A model generated the notes under the pieces. That model saw only the letters and a program-made list of their open reading frames with translations. It was not told where the DNA came from and made no database searches. A stretch of DNA of 64,000 bases, taken from contig NZ_BMHP01000002.1 in assembly GCF_014641075.1 (NCBI RefSeq), positions 1,426,001-1,490,000 on the forward strand. Direction: 5' to 3'. The position numbers and the translations under genes were made by a program. The DNA is from Paenibacillus nasutitermitis (GTDB taxonomy: Bacteria; Bacillota; Bacilli; Paenibacillales; Paenibacillaceae). Positions within the stretch are counted from its first letter, which is position 1, and each line of letters opens with the position of its first letter. Of the stretch, positions 1 to 9,695 are shown piece by piece.

Positions 1-33
1 TTTTAATATTTTCAACTAATTTTGTCGAAATTC

Positions 34-1083
34 TCACTTTTTTAGTAAATCTGTCATGAATCGATACTCATGGCTGACATATCCATCGGGATTATTCGCC
101 TGCCAACGCCAAGTATCCTCGCACATTTCCGATAGTCCACGGCTGGCTGTCCAGCCAAGCCCATATCGGGCTTTCCGGACATCCGCGCAGCTGACCGCGA
201 TATCCCCGGGCCGCCTGGCGGCAAAGCGGTACGGCACTTTGGCGCCGGTCGCCTGCTCGAAGGACGCAATCATCTCAAGCACGCTTGCACCGCGCCCCGT
301 CCCCAGATTATAGATATCCAGACCGGCACAGTCCATGATCTGCCCAAGTGCCCGGATATGCCCCAGTGCCAGATCCACCACATGAATATAATCCCGGATA
401 CCGGTACCGTCCGGCGTTGGATAATCACTGCCGTATACGCTTAGCTGCTCCAAGCGGCCGGCTGCCACCTGCGACAAATAGGGCATCAGATTATTGGGAA
501 TGCCTGCAGGATTCTCCCCGATTCGGCCGCTCTTATGTGCGCCAACCGGATTGAAATAACGGAGAATGCATATGCTCCACCTCATATCGGATACCGCCAA
601 ATCCTGAAGGATCTGCTCAATCATTTGCTTGGTGCGGCCATAGGGACTGGCTGCTTCAACAGGCGAGTCTTCGGCAAGCGGCATATCTCCGGATGCTCCA
701 TACACCGTAGCGGAAGAACTGAAGACGAGCCTGCGCACACCATAAATGCCCATGACCTCACACAGCACGAGCGTGCTGTTCATATTCATTTCATAATACC
801 AGAGCGGCGAACGAACGGATTCTCCAACCGCCTTGAGGCCGGCAAAATGAATGACGGCATCGATGGAATGCGCTTCGAAGACCTCAGCCAAGGCGCCACG
901 GTCTCTCAAATCCAGTTCATAGACGGGAAAGGTTCTGCCCGTGATCTCCATCACCCGGTTCAGCGCTTCCGGACTGCTGTTTGTGTAATTATCGACTACG
1001 ACAATCTCGTATCCCGCCTCCAGGAGCTCCACACAGGTGTGGGATCCAATATACCCGGCTCCGCCCGTTACTAATATCGCCAT
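34..1083 (-). CDS. galE: UDP-glucose 4-epimerase
   Basis: The enzyme interconverts UDP-glucose and UDP-galactose in the cytoplasm and here probably supplies UDP-galactose to the EPS operon. The N-terminal Rossmann motif TGGAGYIG, the FSSSATVYG stretch with the catalytic serine region and the following SPYGRTK with the catalytic tyrosine and lysine are all visible. About 349 residues is the usual GalE length. I chose ATG at 1083 because it begins MAILVTGGAG and lies ten bases after GGAGG; GTG at 1086 is also possible. It is the last visible gene of the EPS operon, a few bases after the flippase stop. Confidence 0.95.
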   Translation of the reverse strand: MAILVTGGAGYIGSHTCVELLEAGYEIVVVDNYTNSSPEALNRVMEITGRTFPVYELDLRDRGALAEVFEAHSIDAVIHFAGLKAVGESVRSPLWYYEMNMNSTLVLCEVMGIYGVRRLVFSSSATVYGASGDMPLAEDSPVEAASPYGRTKQMIEQILQDLAVSDMRWSICILRYFNPVGAHKSGRIGENPAGIPNNLMPYLSQVAAGRLEQLSVYGSDYPTPDGTGIRDYIHVVDLALGHIRALGQIMDCAGLDIYNLGTGRGASVLEMIASFEQATGAKVPYRFAARRPGDIAVSCADVRKARYGLGWTASRGLSEMCEDTWRWQANNPDGYVSHEYRFMTDLLKK

Positions 1084-1088
1084 CACAA

Positions 1089-2636
1089 TCAAGCCTCCAT
1101 ATTCGGTTTGGTTTTGCGGTTCAGCGCCAGTCTGCGGATGATGCCCCGGCTGATTCCAAGCAGATAGCCGAACTCATCTGTACGGTAGAAAAGTGCGATA
1201 TAGAGAACGTTGACGGCTGTAAAGCCGACGGTGCCTTTTGCCATCATCGCCATAAAGCCATAGCTGGGAATAAACCGGCATATAAGGCTCGTCATGAAAT
1301 AAGCTCCCAACCCGACAACGGTATAAGTCAAATAAGCCAAAAAGTATTCCCTTAGCGGCCGTTTGAAAACATTCCGGTAGACCAGATACGGAGTCGTCCA
1401 GAAAGGGACCGCAAGGGCGCTTGCCAGCGAACCGATAAACACGCCGGCGATGCCGATGGTCTGTACCAGCATAATGGAGACGGCCAGGCAAACGGCTGCC
1501 TGCAGCAGCGGGGCGTAACGGTCCTGATGAAAAATGCCTGCCGTTGTTTTTACGGTTGTGATCGAATTTCGCATGCCTCTTTCGTAGAACAGGAGAAGCA
1601 GCAGCACCAGCACGCTGCCCGGCATCAGGAACTGGCTTCCGATCCATAACGTAATGAATGGCTGTATCAGAACCGACAACACAATCGCAAACAGGGAATA
1701 CAGCCAGAAATTGAGCATCAGCGTGACCTTGTATACCGCATAGATTTTTTCCTTGCTTTCCTGGGAGACCAGATTGCCGATACTGTGGTACATATTGCTG
1801 AAGATCTGATTGATAAAGGTACGGCCAATTTCAATCAGCATTTTATAATTGGAATACAAGCCGACGGCGGCGACGCTCACAAAGGTCGAGATCAGAATAT
1901 TTTCCGTCCCCAGCACCAGATAGCTGCCGGTATTCTGCAGGACGATGGCTTTGACATTCTTTACAATTCCCTGCTTGGTCACACTGTCGAGACGGCCAAT
2001 GACCTTCTCTCGCAGGAATGGGTACATGTTGTTAACAACCAAGGTGAGAATAATGGCAGTACTGAGTGTAATCACGCTATCGATTGCCAGGAACAGAATA
2101 TAGTTTTTCGTGTACGTGAGAATGCCGATTTTCAGGCAGGTAGACAAAATAGAAGATAGGGTAAAGATGAGTGTTACGATGTACCCCTTCTGGCTCACGT
2201 TCAGAAATGAATTTTTGTAGGAGAAGAGGTAGGGCGTCACGGTATTGAGCAGGAAAATCAGATAAATAACGGATACATGCTCCACACTCGAATTTTGGAC
2301 CACATGGTCGAGGAAAGGCAGCAGCGACAAACCAAGCAGTGTAACAATAAGCGCTATGACCAGATACGCGTTGCGGTAAAGCCTCATCAGCTTATTGATC
2401 GTTACCCGGTCATTATCAGCAACGGGCTTGTAAAGACTGTAGATGATGCTGGAGCCGATTCCCGCTTCCGCCAGCGTCAGCATGGCGAGCAGATTCGTAA
2501 ACAAACCGTTGATGCCCAGATACTCAATGCCCAGGCTGTTGATGAACACGGTTCTGGATATAAAGCTGAGTGCCGTTATGACGATCTGGTTACCGAGTCC
2601 TGCCGCAATATTGATCAGCGAGCTGCGGACTCTCAT
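1089..2636 (-). CDS. Wzx-like polysaccharide flippase
   Basis: This 515-residue polytopic membrane protein resembles the MATE/MOP-family polysaccharide exporters that flip undecaprenyl-linked repeat units across the membrane. The first residues (SSLINIAAGLGNQI) and the SFISRTVFINSLG segment are typical of the family, and about a dozen hydrophobic helices run along the length. Its ATG overlaps the stop of the upstream hydrolase gene by four bases (ATGA), so the two are translationally coupled. In the operon it would act between repeat-unit assembly and the EpsG-type polymerase. The flippase role is by family; nothing shows the substrate. Confidence 0.88.
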   Translation of the reverse strand: MRVRSSLINIAAGLGNQIVITALSFISRTVFINSLGIEYLGINGLFTNLLAMLTLAEAGIGSSIIYSLYKPVADNDRVTINKLMRLYRNAYLVIALIVTLLGLSLLPFLDHVVQNSSVEHVSVIYLIFLLNTVTPYLFSYKNSFLNVSQKGYIVTLIFTLSSILSTCLKIGILTYTKNYILFLAIDSVITLSTAIILTLVVNNMYPFLREKVIGRLDSVTKQGIVKNVKAIVLQNTGSYLVLGTENILISTFVSVAAVGLYSNYKMLIEIGRTFINQIFSNMYHSIGNLVSQESKEKIYAVYKVTLMLNFWLYSLFAIVLSVLIQPFITLWIGSQFLMPGSVLVLLLLLFYERGMRNSITTVKTTAGIFHQDRYAPLLQAAVCLAVSIMLVQTIGIAGVFIGSLASALAVPFWTTPYLVYRNVFKRPLREYFLAYLTYTVVGLGAYFMTSLICRFIPSYGFMAMMAKGTVGFTAVNVLYIALFYRTDEFGYLLGISRGIIRRLALNRKTKPNMEA

Positions 2637-3817
2637 GCCGGCACCTCGCGGCCATTCATCATGCGGATGCAGAACCCTTGCGTAAAAGGCAGGATGTTAA
2701 ACAGCATGGAGTACACACCGATGTCCTTCGTATCTCCCTGGGAGAAATCGACCGCTCCGCTGCGCCGGGTGACCTTCATTAAATAGGAAGCGGCCCGCTC
2801 CGCTCCGCCCGTGCAGGCTTCATTCAGATGCTCCAGGCATGAGGCTTCGCTCAGAAACCAGCCCAGTACAGCCGTCGCCGATGAATCCGCTCTTGATTCC
2901 TCCCTTGTAATCGTCCAGTTCCAATTCCCCTCCTTGCCCTGGAAGGCCAGAACAGAAGCGGAGAATTTCGTAATCATCCCTCCCAGAAGCCCCTTATGTG
3001 GATGAGCGGCTGGCAGCTCGCGCCAGGCATCCATCAATCCGATGGCGAACCAGCCCAGCCCCCTGCCCCACCCATACAAGCCAAGCGGAGTCCCATGTTC
3101 CATATGGTAGGCGTGGCTCGGCAGATAATGATGCTCAAGCATGCCGTGTTTCTCAAATTCAACGAGCTGCCTGACGGCCAGCTCCACACATTCCGGCTTG
3201 TCGTACCGAAGACCGTAGGCGACAAGAAAAGGACAAATGAAACCGATCGTATCGACGTAGCGGTAATTCTTCATCGATTTGCGGTACTGGACACAGCCAT
3301 CCTCTCCGACATGCTCCTGGATTAATGACCACATATAATCGAACGCCGGCTTGTAGCCGGACGGGTCGATGCAGCGCTGCTTCATGACGGCATAAGCGAC
3401 AATGGCGCCGTCCACCTGCTTGGGGGTCTGCAGCCAATTTCCATTGTGATCGAATTTGGCTTTCACATAGGTGATGATTTCTTTCTCCATATTCACATCC
3501 TTGCTCTTGCCGACATACTCCGATAATCCCATAAGCAAGGCCGCTTCCTGCCAGTGCTGGATCGCATGCTTCGTGTAATTGCCCTGAAGCATGTCGAGCA
3601 CAACCAGTCTCGTGTTGTCCGTCACCTTCATCTTCGGCGTACGGTTGAGCCATTGACCTCCCCGTTGGGTGACGGATTCATTCCAAACCTTCATGTCCCG
3701 ATGCCGCCCGATATGAATCCGGCTGACCCAGTCCAGGAATATCGGCAAAACATCGATCAATACAATAATGGCTGCTGCAACGAGCAGTATGGAACAACAT
3801 AATAAGAATATATACAA
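2633..3817 (-). CDS. Membrane-anchored GH105/GH88-like glycoside hydrolase
   Basis: The protein has one N-terminal membrane segment (about residues 2-28) followed by an alpha/alpha-barrel-like domain. Segments QVDGAIVAYAVM, YVDTIGFICPFL and WGRGLGWFAIGLMDAW match the conserved blocks of GH105 unsaturated glycuronyl hydrolases, including the Asp in the YVD position that corresponds to the catalytic Asp of YteR. Those enzymes remove an unsaturated uronic acid from lyase products. It starts at TTG, with no other start in reach of the membrane segment, and it is coupled to the flippase gene. A GH105-like enzyme inside an assembly operon is unusual; trimming or release of the polymer is an inference. 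Confidence 0.75.
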   Translation of the reverse strand: MYIFLLCCSILLVAAAIIVLIDVLPIFLDWVSRIHIGRHRDMKVWNESVTQRGGQWLNRTPKMKVTDNTRLVVLDMLQGNYTKHAIQHWQEAALLMGLSEYVGKSKDVNMEKEIITYVKAKFDHNGNWLQTPKQVDGAIVAYAVMKQRCIDPSGYKPAFDYMWSLIQEHVGEDGCVQYRKSMKNYRYVDTIGFICPFLVAYGLRYDKPECVELAVRQLVEFEKHGMLEHHYLPSHAYHMEHGTPLGLYGWGRGLGWFAIGLMDAWRELPAAHPHKGLLGGMITKFSASVLAFQGKEGNWNWTITREESRADSSATAVLGWFLSEASCLEHLNEACTGGAERAASYLMKVTRRSGAVDFSQGDTKDIGVYSMLFNILPFTQGFCIRMMNGREVPA

Positions 3818-3835
3818 TGTCCTCGCCCCTTCTTG

Positions 3836-5017
3836 CTAGCTGATCCATTGGTACAACTTCTGGATCTCATGCTCGGTTCCGAGCGTTTCCTGCCGCAGGT
3901 TATCCGTCAAGTGGCGGCGAAGCTGCTGGTTATCAATAAGCTTCCTGACGCCCCGATAGACCGAGACTCCATCCTGTTCGACAATCAAGCCGTTAAGGCC
4001 ATCCGTCAATTGGTCGTAAATGACTTTAAAGTTCGTGGACACGATCGGCTTCTGCAGAATCTTCGCCTCCGTTACAGTCAGGCAGCGCCCTTCGAAATAA
4101 GAGGTCTGAACATAGATATCGCAGTGTTTGATGTAGGGATACGGATTCTCCAGAAGACCGGTCAGCGACACGGAATTCTCCAGCCCTCTCTCCTTGATGG
4201 ACTGCTCCAGCCTCCCCCGCTCTTCGCCTTCTCCGACGATGTACCACTGGATATCCAGTCCGTCCTTGACGAGCAGCTCGCAGGCTTGCACAGCAAGCTC
4301 GAAGCCTTTCTGATAATTCAGCCGGCCTACGGACACGATCGTAACGCCTCTTCTCGGTAGAGGGGACTCCCCTTCGGCCAAGCCCAGGATGACGGCAGGC
4401 GATATAATGTTATGCATCAGGACGATTTTGCTTTGGTACATCGGAAATCGTTCTGTCAAAATGTTGATGCACGCTTCGGAAACGGTCGCAATATAATCAA
4501 GTTTTTTGAAATATTGCTGGTCGATTACGGAATCCATTCCCAGCTTGTCGTAATCGTTATGAATAAATCCGATTTTCGTTCGAGCCTTCACTTTATCGAT
4601 CACATAATAAACCGGCGATTTTTCGAGAAAACCGATCGCCGCATCATAGACGCCGGCAAGTCCCGGAATCGAACGGGAGATATATTTCCAGACCCTTTGT
4701 TCGCATCTGGATCTGCCGGGCTCCCTGCGGAATACATAACCGGCGCATAGCCGCGACCAGGCAATGTCGATTCTTCCTCTTGCCACGGCTCCTGCCAGCG
4801 CTTTTCCGACAGGCATATCGAAATAGGCGTATCCGCGGGGTTCCTCCAGGAGACGGACCTGCTCCGGAATTTGATCCATAAACATTCCCGCCTTCTTGAA
4901 CAAAAGCAGATCAACCTCGCACCTGGAATAATCAATCGTTTGCAGCAGCGAAACGAGCGACTTTTCGGCACCACCGCAGTTCATGTTGTTCATGACGAAC
5001 AATATTTTTTTCTTCAC
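3836..5017 (-). CDS. Glycosyltransferase, GT4 family (paralogue 1 of 3)
   Basis: A GT-B fold glycosyltransferase of 393 residues. The N-terminus (MNCGGAEKSLVSLLQTIDY) has the glycine-rich acceptor loop and the C-terminal half has VSVGRLNYQKGFELAV and the EAKILQKPIVSTNF donor-binding EX7E-like region. It adds one sugar to the lipid-linked EPS repeat unit on the cytoplasmic face. Start is GTG at 5017, seven bases after AGGTGAT. It is clearly related along its whole length to the products at 7254-8480 and 8484-9695, so the three probably arose by duplication. Donor and linkage cannot be read from sequence. Confidence 0.9.
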   Translation of the reverse strand: MKKKILFVMNNMNCGGAEKSLVSLLQTIDYSRCEVDLLLFKKAGMFMDQIPEQVRLLEEPRGYAYFDMPVGKALAGAVARGRIDIAWSRLCAGYVFRREPGRSRCEQRVWKYISRSIPGLAGVYDAAIGFLEKSPVYYVIDKVKARTKIGFIHNDYDKLGMDSVIDQQYFKKLDYIATVSEACINILTERFPMYQSKIVLMHNIISPAVILGLAEGESPLPRRGVTIVSVGRLNYQKGFELAVQACELLVKDGLDIQWYIVGEGEERGRLEQSIKERGLENSVSLTGLLENPYPYIKHCDIYVQTSYFEGRCLTVTEAKILQKPIVSTNFKVIYDQLTDGLNGLIVEQDGVSVYRGVRKLIDNQQLRRHLTDNLRQETLGTEHEIQKLYQWIS

Positions 5018-5059
5018 TTACAATCACCTGCCCGGTACGGATTATACGAGTTCGGTTCC

Positions 5060-6217
5060 TTATCCCAGATGCCGGAGATAATCTGCCGCCCTGTAAGACA
5101 TGCGCTTGATATTCGGGATCGACTGCCGGAGTTTATCTACAAGCTCAGCTTCGTCCAACACCATTTCATTGAATCTGCTGATCAGCTTGCGGCTGTCGGA
5201 AATATCATTGATCCCCAGCACCAGCCGCTCCTCGCCAAAAATATCCAGGGCGATCCCCTTGGATTTGACGCTGTAGCCCAGAACCATCGTAGGCACGCAG
5301 CTGGAGTATGCTGCAATGGTCGCATGCGTCCTGGCCCCGATAAAAAATCTCATTCTGGAGATGAACCCTTTATACTGCACAGCTGTCAGATTGTCGGGGA
5401 GCAGGATGACTCTGCCAGTGTGCTTGAACTCCTCATCATACTGGCGCAGAAGATCATAGTCATTGTTATCCTGCTCCATGACATGGGGCGTGAGGGCAAT
5501 CGTCATATCCGTGGTCTGTAGAATATGCTTCATTAGATCGTGTACAGCCGCATGAGAGCTTTTGTTACGCTTCCAGACAAGAGGGCTGAAGTTTAGTCCA
5601 ATCATTCTGCCCTCCTGCCAGCCTGCGGGAAGCAGCAGCTCTTCCTTCTCCATCGTAAACGCGGGATCGGCGCATAATTTAACATTGGTCAGCCCTTGAG
5701 CACGAAGCATGTTGTATGTAAGCGACTCTCGCGCCAGAATAAGATCGAACAGCTTCAAATCCCGCAGCTTCCTCTCGGACATATCCTCCTCGCCTATAGA
5801 GCAGCCCCATAGCACAAGCTTCTTGCCGCTGCGTTTCACACTGCGGTCGATTTCGTACCATTGCGGCTGCTCGCCGTAACAATAATTATCGCCGCCGATG
5901 GACATGCAGATATCTACCTCCTTAATCCGGCTGATCACCTTTTGCTCCAATTTCCGCAAAGCGTAGGATTCGTTTTTCAACAGCCGGAAGGAAAGAAAGG
6001 ACAGCGCCCAATCCATGGAATATTTCCTGATTTCGGTTCTGGTTCCGTCATATACGCCGTCCAGTCTGGGAATCATCCCGTCGGTATCCGGCTTCTGCGA
6101 GGACAAGAACACTTTGGCGCCGCTGATCCTCTCTTTGATAATGGATGCGGAAGAACGAACGATCGCCTCGCATCCTCTATTTAAGCTGCCTCCGTGAGCA
6201 AACATCATAATCTTCAC
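5060..6217 (-). CDS. Polysaccharide pyruvyl transferase family protein
   Basis: The N-terminus FAHGGSLNRGCEAIVRS and the later IGARTHATIAAYSSCVPT block are hallmarks of the polysaccharide pyruvyl transferase family (CsaB/WcaK type), which adds a pyruvate ketal from phosphoenolpyruvate to a sugar. CMSIGGDNYCYGEQPQWYE is also typical. I prefer GTG at 6217, seven bases after GGGGG, over the TTG two codons upstream that touches it. It lies within the EPS operon between two glycosyltransferases, so the polymer is probably pyruvylated and acidic. Some members of this fold have other donors, so pyruvate is the likely but not proven donor. Confidence 0.88.
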   Translation of the reverse strand: MKIMMFAHGGSLNRGCEAIVRSSASIIKERISGAKVFLSSQKPDTDGMIPRLDGVYDGTRTEIRKYSMDWALSFLSFRLLKNESYALRKLEQKVISRIKEVDICMSIGGDNYCYGEQPQWYEIDRSVKRSGKKLVLWGCSIGEEDMSERKLRDLKLFDLILARESLTYNMLRAQGLTNVKLCADPAFTMEKEELLLPAGWQEGRMIGLNFSPLVWKRNKSSHAAVHDLMKHILQTTDMTIALTPHVMEQDNNDYDLLRQYDEEFKHTGRVILLPDNLTAVQYKGFISRMRFFIGARTHATIAAYSSCVPTMVLGYSVKSKGIALDIFGEERLVLGINDISDSRKLISRFNEMVLDEAELVDKLRQSIPNIKRMSYRAADYLRHLG

Positions 6218-6238
6218 TGACAATCCCCCTTGATGGAT

Positions 6239-7276
6239 TCACGCGCTCCTGATTCTGCTGTATGCCGCCGCACACATCAATCCAAATGTGAATTTGGCCC
6301 GGATCATGGCGAGCAGCCATTTCTCATACCGGCCTATCGTCCCTGACCTGTTCTCATAATAGAAGGGCAGCGCCCCCCTCACATAAGGATCCGTTATCAT
6401 CCGCTTGACGTACCTGTATCTTTGCCGGAGGCTCATGTCCTTGCTCGGTTTGAAATAAACATAAATATAAGCGATCGTACTATGGATCAACCGGACGGAT
6501 TTTAACCGTTCAATCTGGCCGGGCGGCATGATTTCCCGATAGAAGACCGGAGGCTCCGTTCGATAAACTTCCAGTGCGAGATTGAAATAATCCTTGCCTG
6601 CAATATTGCGGGTAGCACTTCCAGCTACTTCCCGGTAATGGTAGCCGGTGTAATCAATGTATTTCATCGTTGCCGCGCAACTGAAGAACAACATATTAAA
6701 CATCCCGTCTTCTCCCAGCGGAACTTGCGCCGGAAAGCTGACACCGCCTTTAATGGCTACACTTCTTCTGTAAAGCTTGTTTACTGCCGTATTCAGTTGG
6801 TCCGCCATCAGAAAAAAAGGCAATATCTCGTCCTGTATGTATTCCCTGCCGAGCAATTCGTTTACCCTGAACGGGTATCGGGTTACGATCGCCCGGCCTT
6901 CCATATCGCTCTCCATATTCGATACAATCACATCGCAGCCATCCGCGGCCTCATATAACCTTTCGTACATATCCGGTTCAACGTAATCGTCGGCATCCAC
7001 GAACCCGACATACTCACCCGCCGCCGCAGCAAGTCCTGCATTCCGGGCCAGGCTTACGCCTTGATTGGTCTGTTCGATCAGCTTGATCCTTGGATCCAAG
7101 CTCTGATAGTGCGCAAGAATGGCACCGCTGCCATCCGTCGACCCGTCATTGACAAAGATGAATTCACATTCCTCCAGCGTCTGGTTCAGAAGCGAGCCGA
7201 CGCAGGCCGGCAGGTGAGGTGCCGCATTGTAGACGGGAATAATAACGCTGACTTTATAAAGCTTCTGTTTTGTCAT
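6239..7276 (-). CDS. Glycosyltransferase, GT2 family
   Basis: A GT-A fold enzyme of 345 residues. VSVIIPVYNAAPHLPACV at the start, FVNDGSTDGSG and YVGFVDADDYVE with the DXD-type metal site are textbook GT2 signatures, and ARNAGLAAA lies between them. It transfers a sugar from a nucleotide donor to the EPS repeat unit. The gene overlaps the start of nothing but its own 5' end overlaps the 3' end of the upstream GT4 gene by 23 bases. No transmembrane domain is obvious, so it is a soluble or peripheral transferase rather than a synthase. Confidence 0.9.
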   Translation of the reverse strand: MTKQKLYKVSVIIPVYNAAPHLPACVGSLLNQTLEECEFIFVNDGSTDGSGAILAHYQSLDPRIKLIEQTNQGVSLARNAGLAAAAGEYVGFVDADDYVEPDMYERLYEAADGCDVIVSNMESDMEGRAIVTRYPFRVNELLGREYIQDEILPFFLMADQLNTAVNKLYRRSVAIKGGVSFPAQVPLGEDGMFNMLFFSCAATMKYIDYTGYHYREVAGSATRNIAGKDYFNLALEVYRTEPPVFYREIMPPGQIERLKSVRLIHSTIAYIYVYFKPSKDMSLRQRYRYVKRMITDPYVRGALPFYYENRSGTIGRYEKWLLAMIRAKFTFGLMCAAAYSRIRSA

Positions 7277-8480
7277 GAATAAACTCCCTGTTGAGAAGGC
7301 TGTAGAGCTGATAAATTTCAGCTTCCGTTCCCAGCTGCGCCCCCGCCAGATGATTGGCCATTCTTATCCGCAGTTCTCTATTATGGATAAGCTTGCCGAT
7401 GCCCTTGGCTATGGCCTCGGGATGCATCTCCACAATCAGCCCCTCCTGCCCTTCGCGGATCTGGTCGGCTGCGGTGCTGAACCGGGTAATGACAATCGGC
7501 TTCTTCAGAATTTTGGCCTCGTCGATCGCAATCGATTTCCCTTCAAATCTGGAGGTCTGTACATACAGATCGGCCTGCTTTATATAGGGATAGGGGTTGG
7601 ATTTCAGCCCAAGCAGCTTGAAATGCCGTTCCAGGCGGCTGGCCTTGATGAGCTCGGTCAGCTTTGCCCTTTCTTCGCCTTCACCGATGACATACCACCG
7701 GATGTTATAGCCCTGCTCAACCAGTAGTCTGCACGCTTCAATCGCCAGCTCGTAGCCCTTCTGGACATGCAGCCTGCCTACCGTCAACAGCACAATCTCG
7801 TCGCCTTCGCGGTTATAAACATCCTCCAGGTTCTCTTCAGCCATCTGTCGGATCACGGTCGGGGACACAATATTATGAATCACCTGCACCTTATGCTGCT
7901 GGCCGGGAAACCGTTTCTTAAGGACAGCCGCACATTCCTCGGATACCGTCACGATATGGTCAAGCTGCTCGAAATAGGTTATATCAAAGTCCGGGTCCAT
8001 TCCAAGCTCGTCATAATCAATATGAACCCAGCCTATTTTCTGCAAAGCCTCCACCTTCTCTACACAGAAATAAGTCGAGGTTTTCTCCAGAAAGCCGATT
8101 GCCGCATCGTACTTTTTCTGGAGCAGACCGATAGAAGCCGATATATACTTCCAGTTATATTGCTCCCGCATCGACATGTTCCGGTTAAGCCGGTTCTTGA
8201 GGCTGAACAGGAGGCGGCTGCGGGCCAGAGACCAATCACCCCGGATCAGGAACGAGCCAGCGGAGACGGCAAGCGGCTGGGCAAACCGGTAATAACTCTC
8301 CGGAATAGGCAGAATCGTGACTTCCTTCGGCACAAATTCCATAAAAAGCCCTTCGTGGTTGAACAAAAACAGATCCACCTCATATAGACTGTAATCAATC
8401 TGGGAGAGCAGATTGACCAGGCTTCGCTCTCCGCCACCGGATGCAAGACTTGGCATAACAAACAGCAGGCTTTTTTTCAT
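7254..8480 (-). CDS. Glycosyltransferase, GT4 family (paralogue 2 of 3)
   Basis: A 408-residue GT-B enzyme with LASGGGERSLVNLLSQIDY near the N-terminus, LTVGRLHVQKGYELAIEACR in the donor domain and the RFEGKSIAIDEAKILKKP motif. It resembles its neighbours at 3836-5017 and 8484-9695 more than the other GT4 genes of the cluster. The ATG at 8480 lies three bases from the stop of the upstream paralogue, and its own stop overlaps the next GT2 gene. It probably adds one residue of the EPS repeat. The donor is unknown. Confidence 0.9.
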   Translation of the reverse strand: MKKSLLFVMPSLASGGGERSLVNLLSQIDYSLYEVDLFLFNHEGLFMEFVPKEVTILPIPESYYRFAQPLAVSAGSFLIRGDWSLARSRLLFSLKNRLNRNMSMREQYNWKYISASIGLLQKKYDAAIGFLEKTSTYFCVEKVEALQKIGWVHIDYDELGMDPDFDITYFEQLDHIVTVSEECAAVLKKRFPGQQHKVQVIHNIVSPTVIRQMAEENLEDVYNREGDEIVLLTVGRLHVQKGYELAIEACRLLVEQGYNIRWYVIGEGEERAKLTELIKASRLERHFKLLGLKSNPYPYIKQADLYVQTSRFEGKSIAIDEAKILKKPIVITRFSTAADQIREGQEGLIVEMHPEAIAKGIGKLIHNRELRIRMANHLAGAQLGTEAEIYQLYSLLNREFIHDKTEAL

Positions 8481-8483
8481 AGG

Positions 8484-9695
8484 CTAAGCCCCTTCCTTAT
8501 GCGCGCCGACCAGATTGTACAGCTTCTCAAGCTCGCTGCCGTTGCTGTAATCGGTTTGCAGACAGGTTTCGGCAAGCCTTGACCGGAGCGCCCCGTCCAG
8601 ATAAAGTCGTTCGATGCCATTTGCAATACCTTCGATGGACATCTCCGTAATACAGCCATCGCAGTTATCATCTACCTGACTGCTCGCGGTCGAATAGTTC
8701 GTTATCAGGATCGGCTTGCCGATAATCTTGGCTTCCGTGACCGTTACGGCTTTGCCCTCGTAGCGGGAGGGCTGGACGTAAAGATCGCAGGACTGGATAT
8801 ACGGATAAGGGTTGGTCTGCTTGCCCAACAATATAAAGCTGTCCTCAAGCCCGTTCTCAATAATCAGCTCCCGGAGCATCGGCTCGTCGCCTCCATACCC
8901 CACGACATACCAGGCAATGTCTCCATAGCCTCTCTCCTTGAGCAGCTTCAATGCTTTCACCGCCTGGTCGATGCCCTTGGCATGGGAGAGACGCGCTACG
9001 GTCAACAGCTTGAAGCGGTTGTCCCGCTTCATGGGACTTACGGCCGGTGCGCCGGCCATCGTTCGCACGAATGCGGGGGAGGTTATATTTTCAATGACAA
9101 CCACCTTGCCAGCCAGCGATTCATACCGGGCCAGAAACGATTGCTTGCAGGCTTCCGATACCGCCACGATGTGATCGAACTTGTTCCACATGGCCAGATC
9201 CAGTCCCGGACTTGCTTCCACCATGGAATAATCCGTATGAATCCAGGCGATTTTTGTTGCAGCCTTCACTTTGTCCGCGACAAAATAATGAGGCCACAAA
9301 TAACTGATCGCCGTGTCATAGGTCTGCACTATCCTGGGCAGAAAAGGCAGCGCATACTTCCACATGAGCTGCATCTGGACATAACCGGGTTCTGCAAGGC
9401 CCCTGCGTTTGCCTACCCATTGCGCCTGAACCTTGGATAATGCCCGGGATAACCCCAGGAACCATTGCCTTTCGGAGAAGATCTCCCCGATCGATTTGCG
9501 GAAGGTCGCATAAGCTCTCATCTCCCCCATCAGCCTGATCCGTTCAGGCAGAAGATTCATGAAATCTCCCTGATGGCGGTAAAGCATCACATCGATGGCG
9601 TGACGGTCGTAATCGAAAACCTCCAGCATGCTCGCCAGACTTCTCTCCACACCGCCCACCTCCATATCATAAGAGGCGATCAATACCTTTTTCAT
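8484..9695 (-). CDS. Glycosyltransferase, GT4 family (paralogue 3 of 3)
   Basis: The frame is open upstream, but the real start is ATG at 9695: it begins MKKVLIASYDMEVGGVERSL, like the two paralogues, and has an AGGGGGA site just before it. LTVARLSHAKGIDQAVKAL and RYEGKAVTVTEAKIIGKP are the GT4 donor-domain motifs. About 404 residues is normal for the family. The start lies 29 bases inside the upstream nucleotidyltransferase gene, so the two are coupled. It builds the EPS repeat; acceptor and donor cannot be assigned. Confidence 0.9.
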   Translation of the reverse strand: MKKVLIASYDMEVGGVERSLASMLEVFDYDRHAIDVMLYRHQGDFMNLLPERIRLMGEMRAYATFRKSIGEIFSERQWFLGLSRALSKVQAQWVGKRRGLAEPGYVQMQLMWKYALPFLPRIVQTYDTAISYLWPHYFVADKVKAATKIAWIHTDYSMVEASPGLDLAMWNKFDHIVAVSEACKQSFLARYESLAGKVVVIENITSPAFVRTMAGAPAVSPMKRDNRFKLLTVARLSHAKGIDQAVKALKLLKERGYGDIAWYVVGYGGDEPMLRELIIENGLEDSFILLGKQTNPYPYIQSCDLYVQPSRYEGKAVTVTEAKIIGKPILITNYSTASSQVDDNCDGCITEMSIEGIANGIERLYLDGALRSRLAETCLQTDYSNGSELEKLYNLVGAHKEGA

